This document shows positions 20,838 through 33,454 of a DNA stretch of 64,000 nt, one piece after another; the first letter of the stretch is position 1; every line of letters begins with the position of its first letter. Below the pieces are notes generated by a model. The model had not been told where the DNA came from and made no database searches. It saw only the letters and a list, made by a program, of their open reading frames with translations. Both the position numbers and the translations under genes were made by a program. Origin of the DNA: Physcia stellaris (taxonomy: Eukaryota; Ascomycota; Lecanoromycetes; Caliciales; Physciaceae); assembly GCA_018902385.1 (NCBI GenBank), contig JABSSW010000001.1, positions 496,001 to 560,000 on the forward strand, given 5' to 3'.

Positions 20838-21076
20838 CCATTCGAAAGGAAGGCCAGTGACAGCGGCAATGCAATCAGAGATGGCAGAAATACACCCATA
20901 ACCCGAATTTTGAGTGTCTGAGTTCAGCATCATAAAGAGTCGGATCGTTTTGGACAGTGTTGTTCTGGATAGATCAATTCTGAAAGCTCCTTGAGCGTAT
21001 TCGGGATTAAGTAATATCCATACAAAGGGTTTTCATTTACATGTTCAACAGATCATATAGGACTATTTGAGGAATA
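20838..21076. other. 3' region of the rhodopsin-fold gene
   Basis: No feature. Minus ORFs here overlap the membrane-protein gene antisense. Confidence 0.4.
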
Positions 21077-21153
21077 GAACACACCTTATAAAAAAATATC
21101 TATCGTTTCCTCTTAGAACACACCCTATAAAAAAATATCTATCGTTTCCTCTT
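21077..21153 (+). repeat. 39-bp tandem repeat, two copies
   Basis: Units begin GAACACACC(T/C)TATAAAAAAA at 21077 and 21116 and continue TATCTATCGTTTCCTCTT. They are almost identical. The pair lies between the rhodopsin-fold gene and the dispersed repeat copy at 21183-21453. Confidence 0.85.
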
Positions 21154-21182
21154 CAAAAAAGTTACTACCTTATTGGGTTAGA

Positions 21183-21453
21183 CTAATCTTGGCGAAGAAC
21201 ATCAAAGTTTTGATGCAACTTCTTCGCACATTGCACACCAACCAAGAACTTGATATGATTTTCGTCTATGTAGTCAAAATTGTAGAGTTCGATGAGAGGA
21301 ATTTGATGCTGCAATATTTGTTGAATTCTGACATGGGCGCATTGAGTTATTGAAATGCGGAGTTTTGATCGCATACAAATTGATGGATTCAATAAATCTT
21401 CCATATCAACTCAAACGAAGTTTTTTTTAAAAAAACTTCCGGGCCTACTTGTA
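21183..21453 (-). repeat. Dispersed repeat copy A, with 36-bp palindromic terminus
   Basis: The terminus at 21418-21453 contains the near-perfect palindrome AAG-T8-A7-CTT followed by CCGGGCCTACTTGTA. Its reverse complement is identical over 36 bp to 41098-41133. The body (21183-21417, minus strand) encodes SNP-like variants of a short peptide block (YNFDYIDENHIKFLVGVQ, then CAKKLH) that also appears, decayed, after the other terminus and at about 42715-42790 (LMLGVQNAKQLY). The family is unknown. It is likely an old non-autonomous element or the end of a larger one. Confidence 0.65.
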
Positions 21454-21459
21454 TGAAAT

Positions 21460-22388
21460 GAAAGGAAATATCGACAGTGATGACAGCACTCGAGAAGCGC
21501 GTTCTGAGCTTCGGTGTTCTGATATCATACTGTAACAGTCTCAGATTCATACCCTCCTCACAATACCACTCCGAGGTCTCAGCCAGAGCGAGACTATCCA
21601 GACGTGATGTCTCTCTCCCTCTTGAGAGTCCAAAGCAACAGTATGCGGCCGTCTCTTGCCATATACGGTGCATTCGGGGGAGTAAGACCTTGGGATCTCT
21701 CTCTTCCGTAAGCCGAAACTGGTAATGAGGCTCGCTTTCGATGTCAGATTGGCTAGGCAGTCTCTTACATTCATAGACGAAGGAGTAAATAAACAGCATA
21801 CTGGTTGGCGTGGCTAGGAAGGCGGAGGCCAGACGTATCAAGTACCATTCTTCCTCGCAACCCCAGAAGCGCTCCTTTTTGAAGATTGGATTGATAGGGT
21901 ATGATAAATCTGGAGGCTGTCGCGTTCGGCCAGTCCCAGTACCCTAGGCGATCCCAGTCATCCGTAGACAAAACCGAAGCCATATTGATGGTGGTAGTTC
22001 ATGGTTCGAAGCTTTAGCTGAGCGATTGCTGTGGTTGCCAAACGGTCGTTTTGGAAGAGTACGCCTATCATGAGTACGAACGTTGCTGAGAAGAAGCGAT
22101 ATAGCATTGTCCACGGATACATATATCCTTGCACATAATCACAAAGAACTTGTAATACCACTACCATCGATTCTTTGTGCGATGACAATGGCTTTTCTTC
22201 ATAGTATTGAGGCATGGCCTAACGTTTATCGGGAGTAAGTTGGAAAAGAGAATTAAGATATCAACTCCAGGCAATACGAAAAGGAAAATGCATGGCTCCA
22301 AAATGGGTATACGCAAATATGTTATCCAAAGACCACCATGTAAAACACAATAACCCACCAGACAAACAGCGTAGAGAACTGTGGTCAT
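21460..22388 (-). pseudogene. Polytopic membrane-protein gene with several frame breaks
   Basis: Minus-strand reading from ATG 22388: a hydrophobic N-terminus (TTVLYAVCLVGYCVLHGG, IFLFVLPGVDILILFSN). A frame change near 22190-22230 follows, then ESMVVVLQVLCDYVQGYMY, MLYRFFSATFVLMIGVLFQND and KLRTMNYHHQYGFG. Two more changes near 21925-21975 lead to RTRQPPDLSYPINPIFKK, CEEEWYLIRLASAFLATPT and MLFIYSFVYECKRLPSQ. The blocks read like one fungal multi-pass membrane protein, but no single frame joins them, and the gaps are too short for introns. Each change is next to a homopolymer (A4, T4, G3), so miscalled bases are as likely as true decay. The C-terminal ORF continues into repeat copy A, which may have replaced the original 3' end. 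No function is assigned. Confidence 0.5.
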
Positions 22389-22470
22389 CGCGCCAGCCGA
22401 TGACTCTCCATATTTACCTTTGTTCCATCTCTAATTCTCTGTAACAATGCACAACTGGTGGCATGAATTC

Positions 22471-25400
22471 TTAAGAAAGCCTTACCGGAACCCCATAGAT
22501 AATAGGGGCGGCACCGTTCAGATATTTCATTATACAAGAGTCTCGCCCTTCTGCGACCGCCTGGTCTAGCGATCTGCGATCAACATCCATATTCCTAGCT
22601 TTTCTGCCTTTGCCCTTGTCGCGGGATCTGCCTCCTTTCTTGACAGGACTGCTGGAGACATCAGGCTGTGGCTGCTCGAAGAGACCCCATTTTTCTAAGA
22701 CCGTCTGAGAAAACCGGTCAATGTCCTTATCGGTTACATCCCACAACGTTGCCAGGACCGCGGGACATCCAGCCTGCATGTAATTGATTGGGGTGCCGTA
22801 GGATTCGAATTCTCCGGCTTCTGTCAACGCCCCACTGCTGCAACCCATAAGTAGAGCAACGGCACATTTCTCGAGTTTTTGAATGGTGCGCGAACGAATA
22901 TACTGGCTTCCACTGCCGTGGCCGAAGTAAAGAAATATATCCCTGCTCTCTAATGCCATTTTTATGTCCGCTTCACTGGGCTCACGATTAGTGATGGCAT
23001 TCCAGTTAGCAAGCTTCTCGAGTGGTTCTTCGAACCGAGACTGCGTCGCTATGAGATCACCGCCAGGGTTGAGTATGTACGCTCCACCAGATCGACTAAT
23101 GGTAAGCATAGGATCAGTGGAGGTGTCAACTTTAACTTGCTGCTGTTTTGTCTGTTGTAAAATCCGATCGCGCAGGCTTCCAAGGGAAGGTAGTCGCGAC
23201 ACAGCTTGGCCCTTCAAGCACGGTAACGATTCCCATGGGAAGCAGTGAAGGGCTTTGTCCAAGATCAAGATGGTGTGTTGTGAACTCGATGCACTCTCTT
23301 GAGTCTTGGCTGTCTCGTGGTATTGGCGAAGAGCATCAAGTAGCTCAATAGTCATCTGAGTGGATCATTTAGACCAGGCCATCGCAGAGCTACTTATGAC
23401 TTACCGCATCGAAATCAACCTCATCATAAGCATTACGCTCGCCGTGGAATTGTAGTATATCAATAACAAAGTACAATAGATCGAGTAGTTCTTCGTCGAT
23501 TTCTCTTTCATTCGGATTACCGAGGGTCACGAAAAGTTCAAGGACGTGCAAGTCGAGCGCTATTTGATCAGACTCCTTAGCTTTCGTCGGCTTTTGACGC
23601 GACGGTAAATGCTTGTCAAGGATATTGTTAAGGGATTGTTGGAACCTTGACAGAAGGTCGAGACTTCCAACATTATGCCCAAAGACCCCACGGAAGCCGC
23701 CGAACCAGATGCTTTCGATGTTGACTAACAAATCTTTCAAACGAGCATCAAGAGCAGCTCGAGCCTCCCACCAAGCAGTCCGAGCTCCCTTACGCGATGG
23801 ATCAGGCGCATCGTGGGTAGAAAAATTGGCCAGAGTGACAATATCTCGTAATTCAGTCTTTCCCTGTTCAAAACCGAAGGGCTCTTCATCCCCATCTTGA
23901 GAGCGTCTCCCTAAGGGCAAATTTAGGATAAAAGGACCATGGTGAGGACGAAACTTCGTGATACGTATTTCGTCCTGGGACTCGCTCAAGGTTAAAGAGA
24001 ACACTGTCCAAGAGCTGGGGATGATGTCAAGATATTGGGATTGGAAGCTTGCAAGATCACTAGGAATAGTTTCATGCGGCTGAGTGAGAACAACATCATT
24101 TGCAGGCCAATTTTCCGGGTTCCTTGTGAGAGACAATTGTCGTTCGATGCACAATGCTTGATGCTGCTTGTTTGTGGCACTAGTCCGACCAATTTCTGGA
24201 TCAATTAGGTTCAACTTTACGAGGTCGTACATATTTGAGTGGAACGACTTACCGATGACATACATTGCCAGTAATGGACTTTGTACATTTTGAGCTCCAG
24301 AAAGCGGGAATGCAGAGAGCATCATCGCGGTTCTCATAGACATGTCGACAAAGGTATGTAGGTCCACCGTAGAGCCAGCAGATACCACCAAAGAACGAAT
24401 CTTACTGAGATCGTCCTGGCATTGGCTGAGAAGCTCAACAAATCCAGGTATTGCGGTCATCCGCAGTACCTTTGTGCTTTTGTTATTCAGCCTCCCGGTC
24501 CTGCTTCTCGTAGGGACGGACTGATCTAATAGCTCCTCAATCTCTTCAACAGAGGAGTTGTCTTGACAATGGGTATTTGCTCTAATGGCTGGACAGCAGA
24601 TTGTGGATTCTGGAATGACGCAGAAAACAAGATCAGAGGTCATGCTGGCCAATGCGCGGCCCAGGGTAACCTTTGCTGTCAGCGAGGTGTGCATTATATG
24701 GTCGAGTGCTGTAGCAAATGGCTGCATTGCTTTTTGGAGTAGAAATTCAACTCGATCAAAGTCGCCTTCGAGCAGAGCTATTGAAGCTTGATGCCGTATA
24801 AGTCTTGCCCTGGTACATTGTAATGCTGCCAGCTCAGTCGACCGCGGTTCTGCTGCAGGCGCCCAGGGATCTTTCGCTCTTTTGTTCATAGCAGCTTTCG
24901 ATTTAAACATCGTTCGACTCTTTATGGGGGCGGTACTCCAGTAGGGGTTTTGATACTCGTTTCCAGAACCACTGTGTTTGAACGCTTTGGACTGGATCCA
25001 TCCGTCAAACTCTCCTGCATCAGCTTTTCAAGTGTGGTACTCGCGAGCGTTAGAGCGGACTTTGCCGACGTGAATTTTTTTGACTTCACGTACATCTCAG
25101 AAAGAGCTATTTGAACCTCTATGGCATGTCCGTTAGGCTTTGCAGACTTCAATAGAGCCTCGGTCGTATCTAAGTGTGATATTCCACTTTGCATTTGCCC
25201 TCCACGAACAAGGTATTGACCTAATCGTGCATGATATCGAGTCCTAAGTGCTATGCTAGAGGCATTATCCAATATCTTTGCACTTTGCTCCATGTAGTAT
25301 TGACTTTCAGAAAAAAGGCCCTCGTGCGCGTAGACGTCCCCCAGATCTATCAAGGCACAGAATAGTTGAAAGATGAGAGAGTGTATATCTACATTACTGT

Positions 25401-28400
25401 GCTCAGTAGCTCCCGCTGCTGGTGTCGGTGGCTTGGTAATTGATAAAGAGGTCATCGATTTTGTGATTTGCTCTACCTCTCCACCGAAGGTATGCAGTGC
25501 TTTATTGTTGCTAGTGCCAGAACCTCGATCTTCGGATCCAGACCAAAGTCGATGAAGGAGCTTCACTCTCAACCTACTGAAGAAAAGGGCACGGGAGAAG
25601 TCACCTTTTGCTGCCGAGAGCTGGGCGTACACACTAGCCGCGTTGGACGTAACTTGGATAGTTTGATGTTTTCCAAGCGTCTTGTGGTCGTCGTGGAGGA
25701 ACTGATCTTGAGCGATATTTAGATAATTTTCACTAAATCAAGTCAGTATTCCCATTCTCTCATCATGGCTACTACTAACCTCTTCTCGTAGTTGCCAATA
25801 CCTAGGAAGTACTCAGCATAGGCAAGATGCAAGTCGGTTATATAAGGAGCCGGCACTGCCGTGGTAGACATGTATCGATAAGCCCGTCGAAAAACCAGTC
25901 CAGCATTGCCTGAGTACCCAAGTCTTGCATATTGGACTCCCAATGCAGTGAGTTTTGTGATAAACTCTGTTGCTCGTACAGGATCGGCCATCTCATACAG
26001 CCTGACTAAAAGTTGAATTGTGGAGATCCGCTCATAATTGAGTCCTTGGAGCTCTAGACTTTGTTCAAGTGCGTTAAGTTGGATTAGCCAGTCTGCAACA
26101 TCATCTATGCAAGTCTGCAGAGCTTTCCAGTCATGTTTTTCTTGTAAAATGTTGTGCGATATAGCTAGAAGGTTGTTGAGGCGTTCGGGATCTGCTTCTA
26201 TACAAGAAGATCCAATGTACATGTCTCGCCTAGCACGCAGATGCTTCTCGTACTGCTTCAAGTCCGTGTCGTGTCTTAGGCAAGGGTCTTGGCCCTCAGT
26301 CGTCGAAACCTGCGACAGCTGCTCCGTCAGTTCTTGACACAGTTCTAGCGAGTAATCTGATTGCAACTGCATAAGCTTAACAGATACCCTCAAACGCCGA
26401 ATGGGATAGCCGTCCTTAGTGTAGATTGAGAGGAGAGTCGAGGCTAGCTGTTGGATTGTTTGCAACACTTTGGCAGAACAGCCATGCAAATCTATTAGAG
26501 ACCTAGTGGCAGTGAGCTGATGTTCAAGGATGACCCCCCTTTGGCTGATAGAAAGCTCCCCAAAGTCCAGAATTGAAGAAGGCGAGGGCGCTTCAGTACG
26601 CCCACGAGATACAGCGTTGAGATAACCAAGAATACTTCTGCTCAATAGATCGCATGCCGGGTTTCTCTTAAAAACGATTTCCAAAGAATATGTGGCTGCG
26701 GCCTCAGCGGCTGAACTTAGAGACTTATTAGCTATCAAAAGCTCCACCATACTTTTATAAACGCTAACGGCTCTAGCATAGTCGCCCGAAGACTCATACA
26801 ATGAAGCCATCCTCTCAAGTTTGGCTGACAAAAACGCAGCATCCTGTACTAGTGTTGGCTGACCCTTGACTGCTTTTATGGAAGAAGCAAGTAGACTCTG
26901 TAGCTCTGGATGACTAACGCATCGTTGTCTCTGATTTAGAAAGCGATACCAATAAGCGGTCGATATTGACAGAATACTGGAAGTCCCTCTACTGCGCTCT
27001 TTTGCCTCGTGCTCTTTGTTTTGGTCATCAAAGTTCGCTCTTTGAGCCAGGGTAAGACTGCTTTGAAGACCAGCCTCTAGTATAATCCAGTCTTCTGGAG
27101 AGCACTTTGTGGACAGTTTGGCGAGCATAGCAAAAGAATCGATAAATGGGTACAAGACGTCCCGAACAAGCTGCCGTACTGACAATTCAGACTCTGTCCG
27201 CGTCGCTCCGTCCTTTGGCAATTCAATCCTACTGTGCAATCTTGACAAGAATGCTACGGCGCTGCAGAGAGCTATGGAGGTCTGGACAAGAAAGTAAACT
27301 TCTGATCCATCTGTTGAAGTTGGCTTCAGGTGATGCTTCTGAACCATCGCAAGGACTGATTTGCGGAATGCATTTAGTGCTGTCAAGGTTTCTACGAGTT
27401 CCTCAGCACATGTTCCCAAGTCCTGACTTAGTACATTTGCCACATCTTTCAACTCGCATATCATTTGCTGTCTATTCTCGTCGGCTGACTGCGAATGTAA
27501 GGTTAATGACGCTCGCCTGCACATGAAAGTGCAGATCTGACTTTTGGGCGCATGTGCAAGGAGAAGAAATTTATGTGACTCGTGCATCCAATGAACAGCA
27601 TCTTGAAACTGTGAACATTCTTGGGCTACGATTGCTACCGTAAGCTGTAGTTTGGATATAGCCCGCTCAACGTTGCGCACGCTTGTCTCATCTCGAAGGC
27701 AAAGCAATTCTTTCACAAGGCCCTCGACATAGCCCTGAATGACTAAGTATTTCTCTTTATCTGTTACCGAAGAGCTCCGTCGAAAGGATGATAGGGATAG
27801 GTCAAAAGGCCTTATAATGTCTCTCAGGGCATCCCCTTGGTGACTGGCCATCCTCCACCACTTGAGACGAGTCTGCAACGCCAATGAACAATGATGGAGC
27901 GCTACCGATTGGCACATGCTATTCTTTGTTCCCGGTTGTTGTTCTTGCATCTTGAGGGTAGCACAAAGCTGAAAAGTAATCGTGACAACGACTCCATTTG
28001 CTGTCCAGCCTTGATAGAGGCTTGGGGAGAGCGTTGTTCAGTCAATTTCTCGATAAACTTTGCAGGAGAAAAAGGACAGTCCAGATCCAAATGCTTTGTG
28101 GCAGCTTCAAGATCGTTGAACCTTCCCCTTGCAGCAATGATCCTAAGTACATGGAATTGGAAGGTAACAATTAGGCTCAAAAGTTGTTCATTCACTTCTG
28201 TGTTCTGAAATTTAAGCAGGTCCGGTAGTGTCTCTTTGCCTGATCCCAATGATATCTTGGTAGAGAGATTACGCCGAGGACCTCTCTTCTCCTGCGTCAA
28301 TGTAGACGCAGGAGCATCGAGTCGTATTTTCAGGCTGCGTAGCTCCTCTATAGCCGGCTCATAGAGCCCCAGAGCGATGAGTTTCCCAGTGAGAATAGAC

Positions 28401-29050
28401 ATTCCCTGTTCCAGCTGGAGATAAGGCATTTGTACTCCTGAAATTTTCAAGACATCGGCTGACCTGAGAATCGCGAATGCAACGCTACCGGACTTGGCTA
28501 CTGCCAGTAAGCTGGATTGGTTTTCTTTCGACGATACCATAGATGAGCGTGGAGAGCGACATTTGCGTTGAACGGTATCTGTGACCTGATTGATGCATAA
28601 GGAGCGAAGGGGCAGGTCTAGTTCGGTGCCAGAGTCTCCAAAAGATGCCTGCACTGATGGAGTGCTTGACAATGTTCCCCCAAGCTTTGCTTGCGGCTTG
28701 AGCGACGATTGAACTGTAGACGTGAGCACCCTAAGCGAATTATTCACCACGTCCGTTGCCAGTTTAAACTTTTCCCGTGGTGAAAGTAGCATATCGTTGG
28801 CCCCATCTTCTAACACAGCTACTGGAGCTTGTTTCCGCCGTCCATTGCCCGTAGCCTTCGCTGAACGCGTGGTTGTCGCCTGCGTCTGGGGACATCGTAC
28901 GCTGAGTTGCTGCTTGGTTACTACTGGCGCTCGTTCATGACCACTGTGTAGTATTTGCTCGAGCGACCGTACGGTGGCAACGCTGTAAGTCCCCTTCGAC
29001 ACAGCGTCCTGGATATTTGCCGCCGCCAGCGGTAACACATTGCGTGTCAT
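22471..29050 (-). CDS. ESP1: Separase (separin), cohesin-cleaving protease
   Basis: About 2,100 aa, the size of Aspergillus BimB. Segments: 29050 to about 27930, about 27930-25780, 25732 to about 24926, 24926-23405 and 23355-22471. Introns at 25733-25779 (47 bp) and 23356-23404 (49 bp) are clean GT-AG. The frame also changes near 27931 and near 24926; in both places one extra base in a G run on the coding strand (three and five G) would restore frame, and no good intron fits. The N-terminal two-thirds is helical, TPR-like (NYEK...LNIAQDQFLHDD, AKGDFSRALFFSRL). The C-terminal caspase-fold domain has ILILDKALHCFPWESLP, the catalytic His in FLYFGHGSG, the catalytic Cys in LLMGCSSG, and CPAVLATLWDVTDKDIDRF. 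It cleaves the Scc1/Rad21 kleisin at anaphase and is held by securin. Confidence 0.93.
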
Positions 29051-29294
29051 CGGGATTTTGGCCCAACAGCAAGAGCCATTCCACCTCCGAGGATGATCTA
29101 ATGCGTATTACTCCCTTTAGATAATGTTTGGTACTTAGCTATGCAAGTTGGAAAAGATTGGTGATTGTCTCAGTTCCGTGAGCCTCAGGTACTTCAAGTA
29201 CATGTAAACAAACAATGATGCTGTTGCCAAGAATAGTTTTATAGGGTTAGGGTGACTACGCTAAATCTCCCTAAAAATACTCTATCATGTATGC
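29051..29294. promoter_or_regulatory. Bidirectional promoter region, separase / DUF5321-type gene
   Basis: Only 244 bp separate the two divergent start codons. It contains a telobox-like TAGGGTTAGGG at 29242-29252, about 43 bp upstream of the plus-strand ATG. Related telomere-like boxes bind Myb/Tbf1-type factors in fungi; a role here is inference. Confidence 0.5.
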
Positions 29295-30082
29295 ATGGCT
29301 CCGAAAATCAAGTTCTTCATCCTAACAACAGCAATGTTTCCATACAGGGCGCTTCGCCGAAGGCCCGTATGGGGATGGAACGCGTCAATGCCCACTTGTG
29401 GCCGCTGTAAAGAGTCTCTGTCAACGAATAGACCATTCGCAAATAGTCAAAGGCCGTATTCAAGTTCCCGTGAACTCGCACCCAGAGCAGTCCAACCCTC
29501 TATATGGCAATCCATTGTACCAAGAGCTTTCAGGGAAAGTAAGAGCGACGTGGAGCACACAAAGCCTAGCAAAAAGCAGATAGAGTGGAATCCTGCAACT
29601 TTCTTCATAATAATATTCCTACTGATCGGATCAAATGCCATCCAGATGATCTCGTTGAGGAATGACTTTCTGAACTTTAGCCGGAAAGCCGATGCCAAGA
29701 TTGGTCTTCTGAGAGAGGTCATTGAAAGAGTCCAACGTGGTGAAGAAGTGGACGTAGAAGGGCTTCTAGGGACTGGCGATGAAGAGAAAGAACGAGAGTG
29801 GGAAGAAGGTACGATTTCCAGGACAATACTACATTAACTGCACATATCAGGAAGCTGACCCGGAATGCTGTAGTTATTCGCGAGATAGAAGAAGCCGACC
29901 TTCACTGGGATCCGAAAGTCAGGAAGAGGAAGGACAAACAAGCAGGAAGAATTGAAGAAGAGCATGCCTCGGCTTCCAGAGATAACGAAGCATCAATTGG
30001 AACTGAGCCTGGAAAGTCGAGCGACAGGAGTAGTTCTCTGAACGCTGCTGAATCCGAATCAACAAGAAGGGATTTTTATTGA
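29295..30082 (+). CDS. Small membrane protein, probably mitochondrial (DUF5321-like)
   Basis: Two exons, 29295-29808 and 29874-30082, with a 65-bp GT-AG intron. It is 240 aa from the first ATG; the in-frame ATG at 29334 (MFPYRALRRRPVWGW) may be the true start, giving an Arg-rich, mitochondrial-presequence-like leader. A single membrane segment (NPATFFIIIFLLIGSNAIQM) is followed by an amphipathic, probably coiled-coil stretch (RKADAKIGLLREVIERVQRG) and the block EVDVEGLLGTGDEEKEREW joined over the intron to EEVIREIEEADLHW. I recall this layout from the fungal family DUF5321, which has no established function. The tail is charged and disordered. Confidence 0.75.
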
Positions 30083-33000
30083 CCTCGCAACGATATACAT
30101 CGACCAGGAGGACTGGATAACATTACATGGCCACATAGCTTGAACCCTTTTCAAGTGGCGAACATACATTGCCAAGGACGCCAGCCAAATTACGAAGTTG
30201 GTATCCCTCATGACAATTCATACTATGTCCACTTTGCCCAAGAGGATCGAGCATGATTGAGAGCGTTACCGTTGGATACGCCGACCATTCCAATGCTCAC
30301 TCGATTCTGTCAAACCCAAACACCGGAGCTTTATCGAGGCCCGGCCATTTCAATTAATCCCAACTCCGAGGACTGGCAGCAGCCGTTCGATTTTGGCGTT
30401 GTCTCGCTCTTGTGACGACCAGCGTCAACATTCCAGATCTAGTTGTGTGTTGTCCCACCCTAATGAGATCGTATTCTAAGAAGCTCTCATGACGAAAATC
30501 TCGGCCGATCTAGCTGACAGGATTATAGCAATCTCGGCCGTAACAGGAATGTCGAGGACAAACCTGGACACCACAATCCAAACCAGATGTAATTCTCCAA
30601 GGTCAACAACATCAAGCATGACAGGGTCTGAACTTTGCGGGAGATCCTTGTAAGACAAATTCTCTGCGCGCCGGCCCATTCAGGAGCCGTTCGGACAGCG
30701 TTACTGCGATGGATGTCTAACATTCCCACGGCACCGGTTATTCGCTAGTTATTCTCGCCCATAGTCGCCTCAAACGGGTGCATGACAGAGGATGAACAGT
30801 GCATCTATCCACAGCGGGCAATCGCCGATGTGGAGACCTTGGCCTGTCAACTTTGCAGACTTTAGGCCGATTTCTCCAAGAGGCCTGGGTCAAGATTAAG
30901 CTGAGATGGTTGTCTGGTGCCAGACATCAACTGAACCTGGGAAGGCCTGTGCGTCATGCTGGCTTCTCGGTCGATGCTGCCAAGAGCGAAGAGTGGATCT
31001 CCGCATGATAATGCGCAAGCATGATAAGGTCTTTTGACCTTGGAGTTCTCGCTCTGTCTCCCGCTTCGGTACCGTAGATCTTTGGACCGTTGATGGCTGA
31101 TGTAGTGGCATTTGCACCAAATTTTAGTAAATAAGCTGCAGGCACGTGCACTCCACAGCGGGACTGGGAGGCACCAGGAGGTGAGGGCCCGAGTGGTGCA
31201 TGAAGTAGTGCTTTACACGTAAAACTGTCCACCTTTTCACACAATTCCGAAGCGAGAGGTGTGGGATAACGGGAAGACAAAGTGTGAGTGTGTCGATAAT
31301 ATTAATCATTGAATTCCAGGTCTACTTTTGGGCTTCTCCCAACACCACCAACTGCGTAAGATCTCCATTGTAGCTGCAGGAGACAGCCTTGTCTTTGACT
31401 TGTTGGGCTGATGCTCTACCAATCAGCGAGGTGATTGGTGTTCGACACAAATGTCGAAGCGACCAGTGACCACACTCGAGGTCCTTGCTCGCACTCGTCA
31501 GTTACTCGATAGCCACACTACCCTGGCCAATTCTACCCAGCACTGAGATCGTGACGAGATGGATTTGGATCAACCCTTCTTTCGTAATTTATGTACAGAC
31601 CTACCGTCGGATGATTGATCACCATAGACAGGTTTGGGAAACTCTTGACGCAGTGCAGGATTATGCAGTAGAATAAGGCAGACCGAAGGTACCCATACAT
31701 AACCCACGCCGCTAGACCTCGGATTTTATTGATAGAATTTCGGGTCATTATTGTAGGTAGCTGACATATAACGGCCAGCCTTGCATGCGCCGTGGATCCA
31801 AACATCCGAATCTCTCAGCTCTGCCGGACAGTCGCGCATTCAACCGAGACAGATGTCAATGACCAAGCAAGAGGAATAAGGATATGAGACAAGCTGAACG
31901 TAAAGCTCGTATCAGTATGCGATGCTGTGCGCCGTTTTCAAAGCAGTCTAAGCTTGCCGTCAATACTTGCTGAATTCCTTCTACCCGGTCATATAAGGTT
32001 TCAGTAGTGGCCAGCAGCCAGCCATGTTTCGGTTTTTCGGTAATATGTAATGCCAGCGTGGCTGACGCTGATTTGACCTGTTGAGGACCCTTTTCAAAGT
32101 AATTCCACTGCCATGGAATAATGGACGAGGATTATCGGCTTGCTGGAGAAAAGCATGTACTCCATATGCAGTCCCGGCAGAGTCCCTTGACAGGCAGATC
32201 ATTAGCGTGTCGCATATCGATTAGAAGGGTAGCTATCGATGTGCTGCCGGCAGATCACATCGCAGAACTCTTCTGATTCGTCGTGGCCCGCTGACAAGGT
32301 GGCTTTCCAGCGAATCCAGCGTCTCGCCAAAGGATGGCGTTCTGGATCAACCGCTCAAACTAACCGAAACCCTTGGCCAAATTGCAAGGATAAAAGTGAG
32401 TTTTAGGCATGGCTCCAGGGGGTGCCGAAGCCATGTGCGTGAAAAAAAGCTTGATAGATGATGATTTAATCCATTTGCGGCTAAGTGGGAATTCATGGTG
32501 AACGACGTTCCTGTACCGCAACCTCCCCAGGAGGAAAGGTTTGCTCGTTTTTGCCAGGGCACGACCCCTTCTCCCTGCAGCAGGCTGCTGGGCCCTGATT
32601 CCAGATCATCGAGTCTACGACGACCATTTGACTTGGTGTGGTAGCACCAGCCCAGTCTGACCTCCGCTGATGTGAGATGGGTGAAACGGATGGATTCCGA
32701 GTCTGGCCAAAGGCCTTTTTCGGAAGTGGGTGTGTCTGCGCGCTGGCAACAAGGAGCCCAGAATGACTTTCCAAGAGATCAAATGTACCCGTCTTTGATA
32801 ACGCCAAAGCATTATCTTCCTCTTTGAAGCCTGAGTTGGCACGCCGGATGAGGCTGGTGGCTGCCGGGGCCCTGGTCGTTTCACGGTATCGAGATCGAGC
32901 GCTTTGCCATCTGCAGGTGAGAAATCTCGAGCGTTCAATTCAAGTCACTTTGGGACCGAGATATAAAACAGTGCTAGCAGGGGAGGAGAGATACAGCACA

Positions 33001-33454
33001 GTCATCAAACTCCAACGAACGAGTGGAATTGGCCCAAAAACGCCCCCGAATTCTCGTCATTCACCCGAAACTCGGTAATTATATGCAGTGATCTTGTATT
33101 GTTTCCCCTGGCAATCTTAGCAAAAGTCCGGCCATTTCCCTTAGCGCTGGCGCGGTTGATCGTGAATGTTTGTTCATAACCACCTTCGACTCTTCACTCT
33201 CCCCTCTTTCTCTCCTCCCTACAACCCAAACGCGCATCACTGCTGCAGCTATTTACACCCTGCGTGCCAGAGTCCGAGACTCTCACCTCCCACGATCATT
33301 ACAGTCACTCTTTGACCTCGTCTATTTCTCCACCACACTCTTTCTTTTAGCTGCTCGCTGTTGCGACTATTTAGACCGAAGAACATCCTTCAATTGATAT
33401 CTAGTATTGCCCCAGCACAACTTTACACCATCTTATCCCTTCCGACATCTCAAC
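30083..33454. other. 3.4-kb gene-poor region
   Basis: This is one of the largest gaps in the window. ORFs of 60-108 codons occur on both strands (for example 30954-31280, 32493-32807 and 32615-32938 minus; 32824-33078 plus), none with a recognisable domain or splice-linked continuation. The last about 280 bp (from 33170) is pyrimidine-rich, including CTCTCCCCTCTTTCTCTCCT, and probably forms the promoter and 5' UTR of the DUF1996-WSC gene. No repeat structure was recognised by eye. Confidence 0.4.

Noticed and set aside
24915-24980. An extra intron in separase near 24.93 kb
   Set aside because: Possible donors give introns of 37-53 bp with poor donor sites; a missing base in the G5 run is the simpler explanation. 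Not fully excluded.
30083-33454. A possible hidden gene in the 3.4-kb gap
   Set aside because: I checked the longer ORFs on both strands and found no conserved motif or exon chain that could be defended.
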